From Turritopsis dohrnii (taxonomy: Eukaryota; Cnidaria; Hydrozoa; Anthoathecata; Oceaniidae), in contig BQMF02000016.1 of assembly GCA_027922465.2 (NCBI GenBank), positions 62,001 through 126,000 of the forward strand: DNA of 64,000 bases, written 5' to 3'. The notes below the pieces were generated by a model. The model worked only from the letters and a program-made list of their open reading frames with translations, was not told where the DNA came from and did no database searches. The number at the start of each line of letters is the position of its first letter. The stretch's first letter is position 1. This document shows positions 34,128 to 43,297 of this stretch, piece by piece. Both the position numbers and the translations under genes were made by a program.

Positions 34128-34432
34128 ATTACTTCTTAAGCACAGACTTTTCTTGACGCGACAAACTTTTTATTTCTTAATTACTTCTTGAAGATTTTTT
34201 AGGGAATACAACTTTGAATTAAAATCTTTTTTAAAAAATCTCTAAATTGAAGTTTTATATGAGACAACAAAGTTTAATTAATATCGTTGTTAAAAGGTAA
34301 AATGTAAAATACCGCAACATCATTCTGCATTATGCATATCTTTTTAAAGCGTGAAATAACATTCATTTCTTTCTGAAAAGCCTCCAGAAAGTCTTCCAGT
34401 TATCTGCAGGAATACTTCTGCCCGGTAAGGCA

Positions 34433-36580
34433 TCTTGTTTTTTTGGTTTTTTTTCACTGTCCAAACCTAGACCAATTTTTGTCGATGGGAAATAGCCACT
34501 CAAATCATTATTGTTCCCAACTTACATTCTTTTTATGATTTAACAGTCTAAACTCACACTATATTCATTGTATACAAGTACTTTGCTTGAAAAGACTCTA
34601 AAAGTGTAAAATATAAGCTCTAGTGAAAGGAATAATTAACATATGGCTAAATCGCAGATGCCAAGGTAGAAATGTTGTTTCATGTGAGTCTTATGCATCG
34701 TTCTTACGTTTTTCGTAGTTGTTTTAAAAATGGAAGCGAAGAAGCATGCGTAGATCTGTGAAAGTTTCTTTGTTGAATATATGGATATAGAAGAGGTTGT
34801 AGTACGGCTGTAAAACTTAAAAGAATCAAGAACATTTATGATCCAAACTGATAATCTACGTGAAACTAATATTCTTAGTAGTCATTCTTGATAAATAAGC
34901 AGTTCTTGATGCTTCAAAACAGATATGAACGACTACCAATAGGGTATGTTTATATCGATTTAATGCGTAAGGTTTCTATTAGTCTTTCTAAATATACTAC
35001 AATTTTTTAATTCATGTTCCTAGATAAGCTACCCTGTTTTTATAAAGCTCTGGAATCTTGAATCACAGCTCATCTTCCTCATCAGCTTATACCTATTTTA
35101 TTAATCAATAGATGACCGCTTTTTTAATTGGCTAGTCGAATTTAAAATATTGTATGATTTTAAAATTTGTATACTATCAAGCTGACGATAAAAAGGAAAC
35201 ACAGATATTTTTATTATTTCGCAAGGCCAAGTAAAAGTTTTTATTATGAAGTTCAGGTACAAACAACATAAAGATTTTCATACTGTATAGTTTTAAAAGG
35301 AGTATTTTGAAACGTCCACGGCAGAGTGTTCTCTAATGGATTTTTAAACTGACGGTGTTCCTTTTTAAGCTTGATCTCCGGCAAAATTTTTCAAAGTCTC
35401 TTAACTTTTATGATGCTCTCGGGAATGTAATTAAATGAATTCGAAGTTATTACTTCTTAAGCACAGACTTTTCTTGACGTGACAAACTTTTTATTACTTA
35501 ACAAGAGCCAGATGGCGCAAAACGGTAGCAGCAATTTTACTTAAAGTTATGAAAATTTACTACAAAGTTCTTTGAGGCTTGTGTTTTTTTATATTTCACT
35601 GGTGGAAAACAGGCATAAACGATAAATTTGTTAAAATTATTAGTTAGTGTAAAAAGGGTCTAATCATAAACCACCAGAAATTAATTTATTAAAGACAAAA
35701 GAATTATACATGCGTGATATGAGCTGTATATGATTTTTTTATAAGAAAATTTTTTGTAAGACTATGTGTAGAAAAAAAACACGCGTTTCGAAAAAAAAAA
35801 ATATAATGTTTTTAATTATAATTTCATGAAACCAAAAATGAATTCAAACAAATAACTGCCTTTTCGAACTAGATCTTTGAAAGCCTTAATACAGAAACAA
35901 ATAGTGTATAGTTAGCTAACAACTGAGGTAATATGAAATTTTGAACTGATAAGCTTTACCGTCAAGAAAAGCAACATATCAAGTATTTTCAGTTAGCGTA
36001 ATGAACTAAAAGTCCCATTTTTATGTAGGGCTATTTGATAAGAATTCATTCTTTCATGGATTAAGCTACAAAATATCAGATTATGTACTTTTGAAACAAA
36101 ACGCAATCTACTTTTAAATGTTTGTTACAGAAAAGCTTCCAAAATTCGAAGGCTGCGTTCCTTCATTAAAACTTACATTGCGTTATTAGTAGAGTCTCGC
36201 ACACTCTAAATCACAGACTAATTGCCATTTTGGCCGGAGTAGGAGGAGAAGTAGTAGTAGGAGTAGGAGTCCGCGGGTGTTTTAATACGGTATTCGCTAT
36301 CGCTGCTACCGTAATTACTTCTTGAAGATTCTTTAGGGAATACAACTTTGAATTAAAATCTTTTTTAAAAAATCTCTAAATTGAAGCAAGACTGAAGTTT
36401 TATATGAGACAACAAAGTTTAATTGTTATCGTTGTTAAAAGGTAAAATGTAAAATACCACAACATCATTCTGCATTCTGCATATTTTTTTAAAGCGTGAA
36501 CTAATATCAGTTCTTTCTGAAATCTTTTTAGAAAGTCTTCCAGTCATCTGCAGGAATACTTCTGCCCGGTAGGGCATCTT
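34433..36580 (+). repeat. Tandem unit R2 (carries the 810 bp repeat)
   Basis: It is homologous to R1 without the pogo element and MITE. It starts at the TTTGGTTTTTTTTCACTGTCC border and ends CTGCCCGGTAGGGCATCTTG. Removing 35502-36311 leaves a unit of about 1.34 kb. Confidence 0.85.
35502..36311 (+). mobile_element. 0.8 kb dispersed repeat, copy 2, flanked by TAA
   Basis: It is the inverted match of 8412-9180. Unit R1 gives the empty site CTTAATTACTTCTTG, so the insertion lies between TAA (35499-35501) and TAA (36312-36314). One end is CAAGAGCCAGATGGCGCAAA and the other is GCGATCGCTGCTACCG. The ends are not exact inverted repeats, but CGGTAGCAGC occurs 20 bases inside the first and, inverted, at the second. 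The 3 bp TAA duplication would suit a PIF/Harbinger relative. No ORF. Confidence 0.8.
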
Positions 36581-37384
36581 GTTTGTTTTTTTTTTTCACT
36601 GTCCAAACCTAGACCGATTTTTGTCGATGGGAAATAGCCACTCAAATCATTAATGTTACCAACTTACATTCTTTTTATGATTTAACAGTCTAAACTCACA
36701 CTATATTCATTGTATACAAGTACTTTGCTTGAAAAGACTCTAAAGGTGTATAATATAAGCTCTACTGAAAGGAATTGTTGACATATGGCTAAATCGCAGA
36801 TGCCTAGGTAGAAATGTTGCCACAGATTTTCCCTTCAAAACTTAATGTGACAAAGTTTTCATTACTTAATTACTTTATGAAGATGCTTTAGGGAATATAA
36901 CTATGAATAAAAAACTTTTTGAAAAAATCTCTAAATGATGCAAAACAGTGCAGTTTATATGAAATAACAAATATTACTTCTTTCACAGCTACAAGATAAA
37001 CTGTAAAACACAAAGAACATCATACCACATTATGCATATTGTTTTAAACCGTGAACAAACATTCACCTTTTAAAGCACAGATTGTTCTTAACGCGATAAT
37101 CTTTTAATTAGTTAATTGCTTCTTGAAGATGCTTTAGGGAGTGCAACTTCGAATGGAAATCTTTTTAAAAAAATCTCTAAATTGATGCAAGACTGAAGTT
37201 TTATATGAAACAACAAAGTTTAATAGTTATCGTAGGTAAAAGGTAAAATGTAAAATACTGCAAACATCATTCCGCATTATGCATATGGTTTTAAAGCGTG
37301 AACTAACATTCATTTCTTTCTGAAAAGGCTCCAGAAAGTCTTCCAGTCATCTGCAGGAATACTTCTGCCCGGTAGGGCATCTTG
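36581..37384 (+). repeat. Tandem unit R3 (rearranged)
   Basis: It begins like R2 (CACTGTCCAAACCTAGACCG) and follows it to about 36825 (CCTAGGTAGAAATGTTG). It then jumps to two diverged copies of the unit's last part (ATTACTTAATTACTTTATGAA and GTTAATTGCTTCTTGAAGAT) and ends CTGCCCGGTAGGGCATCTTG at 37384. An internal deletion and duplication is the simplest reading. Confidence 0.75.
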
Positions 37385-37386
37385 TT

Positions 37387-37860
37387 TTGTTTTATCTCCT
37401 TCTCAAACTGTTCAATTTCAATTAATGTCTTTTCTTTCATTTGATTAGATAATGTTTTGTACGATGTTTTGAAAGAAACGTGGCTTGTAGCTTCACCATG
37501 TTTAAGGTCCACCGAGTATCTTCTCGGACTGTTTACTTGGATGACAACCTTACCATCATGTTTTAAAAGAAAGTATGTCATTTTTGACAGGAACTTAGGA
37601 ACATGTCCAACCGTTTTCTCACGATTTTTAACGGCAATGGCGAATTTGTCTTCAATGAGCGGTGTAGGTCTTTTGTCCGGGACAACATTAAACTTTACTT
37701 CAACTTCAGTGTTCCATTGAGCCTGGTAGATATGGCAGCCTCTGATACAACATTGAACTGTAAATGCTTTTTCAATTATGGCAGGAACTTTTAAATCTTC
37801 AACAAGAAGACAGTTTAATAAGGAATAATTAAACAACGAATCTACTGCAATCTTGTTAAA
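37387..37860 (-). pseudogene. HIRAN-like domain coding remnant
   Basis: The minus strand frame reads FTVQCCIRGCHIYQAQWNTE, KFAIAVKNREKTVGHVPKFL, SKMTYFLLKHDGKVVIQVNS and RRYSVDLKHGEA. Conserved spacing of RGxHxYxxxW, D(K)FAVAV, VGHxP and RRYSxDL fits the HIRAN-like proteins that are numerous in cnidarian and sponge genomes. HIRAN domains bind DNA ends in repair proteins, but the role here is unknown. The frame runs straight into the poly(A) of a LINE upstream and into tandem unit R3 downstream, so its start, stop and exon limits are not native. The open frame after NQMKEKTLIEIEQFEKEIKQ is repeat-derived. Confidence 0.6.
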
Positions 37861-37871
37861 AGCTACTCGTA

Positions 37872-39302
37872 TTTTTTTTTTTTTTTTTTTTTAATCATGA
37901 AATTGGGATCCATACAATAATATATGGTTCTTCTCCCTAGAACATAAATTTCAAATAAAAATATCAAAATATTATTAAATATTATTATTAATAAATAACT
38001 TGATAAAATGTGTAAGGGGAGGAAAAAAAAAAAACAAAAAAAGGAAAGAAAAGTGAGCCAGTGCACGAGACTATGGACAAGGTCTGACGGATTGAGAGAA
38101 ATTGTGATTGAAACACTGAGAGAAAACTGAAAATGAAAGTGTAAAACGATAAGCACACAAACAACAATAAATATTTATATTCGAAGAAGCTGTTGAAGAA
38201 GCTGTTGTTTTTTATTGTTTTGTAACCTTTTAGTGTAGATATTTATATTCGAATATATACATGACCTATAGAAAAGAGAGAAAGACTACGAGGACAGGAC
38301 TCTAGTCAGAGCTCTGTCTTTGTAGTACTTCATCGCCTCTTTGCAAAAACTTTTACTATCACTAATTATCCTAATACTTTTTGGTAAATCATTATATATT
38401 AGTGCTTGCTGGTTGTAGGTGTTCTTCTCACCGCGCTCAACTTTGAATTCGCAATCGGATCGTGTCGAACGTTTTACTTCCATTCGTTTCAATGTGAGGT
38501 ACGAAGGCCATCTAGGGTCGTTTAGGGCAGAATGGGTGCATTTTATTATGGCTAGATCAAATGATTCTTTTATTGGCAACCAGCCCAAGTTGATTACATC
38601 GGTTTCCTTGGCGAAGCGCCCAATTACGTATCCGGCAGCAATATTCTGCAGTTTTTGAAGCCTCTTGATTTGATATGTCGGCAGCTGACTATATACGACG
38701 CAGCAGTACCTTATGTGGGATAATACCAGACTTTCAGCAATCACCTTTCGAACTTTATAAGGGGTAAATCGTTTGAATTGTCGTATTTGACGAAGTGCAG
38801 CGTAAGACGATCTTATTAATTTGTCTACGTGAGTTTTCCAGGTAAGGTTTTCGTCAAAATAAACACCAAGAATCTTTATCGCGTCCATACGTTTAATAGA
38901 TTGGTTGTTGTGACGTATCTGACATGTGTCGTCATTGGTTAAATTATGTTTTTTACTGAGTTTCGAGGATGAAAAAAGCATAAACTTTGTTTTCTCATCG
39001 TTGAAAATCAAGTTGTTATTATATGACCATTCTGATACCTTCTTCAGATCTGACTCAAGCATCGAAATGCATTTCTCGATGTCTTTTAGTTTGCTCTTTT
39101 GGTATAGAGTTGAATCATCAGCGTATTGTAGAGAGCTGCAAGATAAGTCTTTCACAAGGTCGATAATGTACAAGTTGAAGAGGACAGGACCCAGTATACT
39201 GCCCTGGGGAACACCAAAGTTGTTAGGTTGGATGTTGGAAGATTTATCATCGACTTGAACATATTGCCTTCGATTTGAAACATAGCTCTGAATCAGTTCG
39301 AT
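37872..39302 (-). mobile_element. 5'-truncated non-LTR retrotransposon (jockey/CR1-like)
   Basis: The minus strand gives IELIQSYVSNRRQYVQVDDK, NNFGVPQGSILGPVLFNLYI, the catalytic LQYADDSTLY, FNDEKTKFMLFSS, KILGVYFDENLTWKTHVDKL and KRLQKLQNIAAGYV, ending ...YYKDRALTRVLSS with a stop at 38286. These are the palm and thumb of a LINE reverse transcriptase. The endonuclease and N-terminal RT are missing upstream of about 39302. A 3' UTR of about 390 bp ends in 21 A (37872-37892). The remaining frame of about 335 codons has no stops, so the truncation is recent. No target duplication could be matched. Confidence 0.88.
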
Positions 39303-39443
39303 TTACCTTCGAGTGCCCTAAACTAAACATTGTTTCGAACGTATGAATGCATTCGCCTGATGTTTACAAGAAAAACATTTTTCGATTGTTTATCTAGCTA
39401 CATGTGGTTCAAACTGATTCAAACTGAAAGTATCTTTTTGTAG

Positions 39444-39560
39444 GCGAAAAATTGCAACCCAGACGAACTGACTTTGGAAACGTTGTTAGTAGAAAGAGGA
39501 AATCACAAACAGATATTACTTCGTTCTTTAAGAAAGGTGACCCAAATGAGAGAAACAACG
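39444..39560 (+). other. Exon-like segment with a PIP-box motif
   Basis: After an acceptor-like CTTTTTGTAG, the plus strand reads RRKIATQTN-type and PRRTDFGNVVSRKRKSQTDI then TSFFKKGDPNERNND. QTDITSFF matches the PCNA-binding pattern QxxIxxFF preceded by basic residues. In cnidarian proteins such a motif often precedes a HIRAN-like domain, and one lies nearby, but on the other strand. No continuation was found. Confidence 0.3.
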
Positions 39561-41750
39561 ATGTTATTTGGCTTGGGGGTGTGTGTTTATTACAAATTTT
39601 CTATGTTGTTCGTACCGTATCACCACGAAGCTCGAAATAGGAGTTTTTGAGATACAACTGGTGATCTTCAATTTTGAAACAACTAGTGACAGTGAATAAG
39701 GAGCCCCATTTCAAATTTGAAACAGATATTGAGTTCATAGAGATACGTATTTCTATGTTGAGTTCATAAAGCAATGTATATCAATGTATAGCAATGTAGT
39801 AAAATTTAATTTAATTCAAATAAAAACTGATAAATATACAACACATTCACTCAAATACTTATTATGAATGCATCATTAATGTCTTCACATAAAACTAATT
39901 GCAGAAACAACAGGACATGAAGCCTAAAAGTTAGTGATTTCAGCAAAGTAGAAAAATGTTGGACTGTGAAGCAAAATTGAAAACCATTTTTGCAGCAGGA
40001 AGGTCAATATAGTGGCAGCGATTCAGAGAACAACACATTCCAGTTAAAAAAGCAGACAAGCACCCTCTCAAAATAGAATGCATGTAGCGACCAGCATCAT
40101 TACAACAAAACTTGATTCAATAAAATCTTTACTAAAGAAATTAAAGATACGAAGCATTCACTCAAATATTTATTAATGCCTTATTTGTATGTACCTGAAT
40201 ATTTAAAATTAAATTTATATAAAAACGACTTTCATGTATGGTTTTCTCTACAGTAACTTATAGGAGATCTTTTCCAAACGAAATATGATTTTTTTCTCAA
40301 TTAAAGTCAATACAAATCTGATTTCGATTAAACAAAGTTTGCATTAAACTCAGAATAAGTGATTTAAAAAAGCTGTTTTTGAGTATACTTCAACAGCTTT
40401 TATGCAGACCTTCTGTTTCATGATCACAAAAGGTTCAAAAGTAAACCTTTCCCTCCCTTTGCAGATGAATTTCGAAAAGGAATGACTATAGATCATTAAA
40501 AATTTATGAAAATGTTAGAAAGTACTGTGCTCGTATGTGTGACAATGTGGCTATCACACATTTTTGTCATTCTTCATTGAAAATAAAAAGTAAGCAAAAC
40601 AACTGCTGATTATCGGAGATTAAGAAAATAAGAGAATGCTGGCCAAGCAGAAACACAAAGTAAAACATAAAAGATTATACGAAACATGAGTGACGAGACA
40701 GGACTAAGAAAGAACTAAAAAATAGACTCATAATGATTTCATATGGGAATTTGTTAATTAAAATACTGAATAAATAGACATTCCGGATTTGAAGTGATAA
40801 TTACGGTTTATAAACATTATGCGTCCATTGCTTGATAATAAGTGCATTACAACCAACACAGAATATTGTTGATTAATTCAATTTTGAGTAGCACACAATG
40901 CACCTTCACAGATGTAACTAAAATGTCTTACTACACTTTGAGATGTTGTCTGTTTGGGTGACTGTATTATAGAATTCTACATACACACACATTGAAACTC
41001 TTCTAAAACTCTTCTTGACGGATGTAGCTATATAACAGATTACAAAAAATACCATCAATATATGTAATGAATGCATAGGTAATGCATCATAATAATGTAT
41101 ATGGGCCTTTGGATTGGAGGTAGCAGAGCTCTCATATCTCCTGACCAATTTAAATACACAAAACACAAAATCAGCTAGTAGCAGCTAGCATGGAAATTCA
41201 GCAGTATATAATCACATTATCACTTGTAACGATCATAATATCAAGAATTGCATATGTCCTCGTCAAAATCTATTTCTTCTAAATCACTTATATCGTCAGC
41301 AGTTTTTTCCAAACTTTCCATCTTGCTTTCTTGAACACGCTCGAGTTTTTATGGCTTTCGTGTAGTATTCTGTGCAAAGTTTGTATATTATGACAAGTTA
41401 TGTCAAAATAAGTTCATTTCAAATGAAGTTCTGTCATTTTCTGCAATGAATTACCAAACACAGCATTGCAAACAAATATTTTGTTGTAATATTACTTTAA
41501 AAAAAACATAAGGCATACCTTGGTATTATTTCTTTGTCTAGGGCCTGGGGTAAATTTTCTTGTTTTTTGGCTGGGTGTCCCCTTTTATTTTTTAACAGAT
41601 AATTTTATCTTTTCTAAAAAACCTCTATTTTTGCTATTGCATCCGCCATTTTGAGAAATTGTTACATCAGTCATGGTTTCAGACTTATTCACTGGAATCG
41701 GGCTCGTGGTCATTCCATGGGTTTTATATTTCCTTGATTAAAGAGTAAAA
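39561..41750. other. No gene seen
   Basis: AT-rich sequence without a supported ORF or repeat border. A one-mismatch version of the MITE palindrome (CATAGAGATACGTATTTCTA) lies at 39736-39757. Confidence 0.5.
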
Positions 41751-42059
41751 AAGCGTGATTGAGGCCTGATGAGGCTATCAAAACTTTGATTAAGGATTTC
41801 AGTGGAATTTCTCTTAAGCCCGCATGGTATAAGACGGACGCTTTATAATGCGGACACTTTTATGCTGCAACAAATGGCACTCTCCATTGAAAGAAATGTT
41901 TTTATTATTTTTCATAGGTTAGTCACCTTCACCAATTCACCATATGAAATCTATCGGAAGAACACAAAAGGAGTTATCAAACAAGACTTAATGTTGGAAC
42001 AGAGTCATGATTACAATCAATTGCTTAAAAATTTGAGAAACGTGATGCGATTATTACGA

Positions 42060-42290
42060 ACTTTTACCTCACTGGTAACATGTAGAATAGCGATGGAGAT
42101 ATCAAGGTACCACGCAAAAGGTATACCGAGAAAAGAAACAGCCAAAGCATTTAACTTGAACGAATTGACAGTCAGAAGACCCCTATACGTAAAGGTAAAA
42201 AATTATCTAGTAAAGCTAACCTTCCTGGAGCTGGTAGGCCTCTTTCATATCCAAAAGAAATAGAAAAAGACTTTGTTGCATGGGCACTTC
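42060..42290 (+). pseudogene. Transposase N-terminal helix-turn-helix remnant (pogo-like)
   Basis: The plus strand reads EISRYHAKGIPRKETAKAFN, LNELTVRRPLYVKVKN and, after a one-base shift, SSKANLPGAGRPLSYPKEIE and KDFVAWALQM. The HTH followed by a GRPLxxPxEIExxFVxWA segment resembles the CENP-B-type DNA-binding half of pogo-like transposases. It differs from the 32197 gene and stops abruptly at the DIRS-like segment. Frameshifted and truncated. Confidence 0.55.
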
Positions 42291-43198
42291 AGATGTTGGT
42301 GGAAATCCTTGGAGCCGGAAACTGATAAACCATTCCTCTTCACAGGAATCAAATCTCTTCTTGGGGTATTTGATGTAGTGGATCCGAGAAATAGGCATCC
42401 TTCAGGTCCAGTTTGCACATCCGATCTCCTTGTTGAAAAAGTTCCTTCAGTAAAGATAGGCTTTCCATTTTTAAGTGAAGGTATGGAATGTGAGAATTCA
42501 GATTTTTAAATTGAGGACAGGTCTGTAGCCCCCATCTTTCCTTGGAACTATGAAATTTCTGAAATTTCTTTATTGGTCCTTTCTGGAGCATCTCGGGAGG
42601 GTATTTGAGGGAGAAACTGTTGTTTTGGTTGTGAGTGAAAGAGAATTGTGTAACCCTGTAAAATATGTAAAATATTTTCGCCTTGGGTCAGGCGACGTCA
42701 GTTTTGGAGAAAATGCTTCAGCCTCCCAGTCGATGGAGCTTCCACAGGACGTTTTTTCACAAACAAAGTTTTTTCTACTGGATGTACATTGGGGAAATCC
42801 AGTATTGATAACAGTTCTGCATCTTTTAATATAGGATGAACAGATAATTTTACCTTTCTGAGCAGCTCAGGAGAAGAATCGCCCTCTACCTCTTAAGCTT
42901 TCATTTTATAGGGGTCCTTTTCAAAAGGGCTTTGTTGAAGGTGGAACAATCTTCTTCAAACCAGTAAAAACTTTTGTCAGTTTCTCTTGGAATGTCGTTG
43001 ATTTACTTAAAGTTTCTTCAAACTTTTTTTCCAAATAGAAATTTATTTGAAAGATCGTTCATCAACAGAGCATGACCTTTTAACAGTTTATTCACTTTCG
43101 ATGCATTTTCAATCAAAGTTGATACGATGTTGTATCATTGTTGATATGGCATTCGATGAAATGATGTTGCTGACAATAAAATTGACTGCTCAAATAAA
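42290..43198 (-). pseudogene. DIRS-like retrotransposon, gag C-terminus and RT start
   Basis: The minus strand reads IENASKVNKLLKGHALLMND and LSNKFLFGKK, then FEETLSKSTTFQEKLTKVFT, then SSPELLRKVKLSVHPILKDA, PSTGRLKHFLQN, and KFHSSKERWGLQTCPQFKNL followed by NSHIPYLHLKMESLSLLKEL and KLDLKDAYFSDPLHQ. The HFKMExLxxLKxLL...KxDLKDAYF signature is that of DIRS-type reverse transcriptases, which work with a tyrosine recombinase. Several frameshifts and stops break it. The upstream half is at 46484-47010 beyond a later insertion. The left end is truncated against the HTH remnant at 42290. Confidence 0.8.
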
Positions 43199-43297
43199 AT
43201 TTTTTTTTTTTTTGAAATATATCTTTCACATCCGTCAAAATAATTACAAAGGTTTCCGGTTATGGTATTACAAATAATAATAATAATAATAAATCGA

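Larger units (their letters stand above)
27385..34432 (+). repeat. Tandem unit R1 (carries the pogo element and a MITE)
   Basis: It starts TTTTTTTTTTTCACTGTCCAA, ends CTTCTGCCCGGTAAGGCATC-TTG, and matches R2 base for base over long stretches. Unit sequence is 27385-28059, 33346-33688 and 34128-34432. The remainder is the pogo element (28060-33345) and a MITE (33689-34127). The end motif GCCC-GGTA-GGGC is a small hairpin, so the unit itself may be a mobile element, but its class is not established. Confidence 0.8.

Noticed and set aside
41767..41790. CTGATGAG...AAAAC string resembling a hammerhead core
   Set aside because: The GAAA box and stem II pairing are missing.
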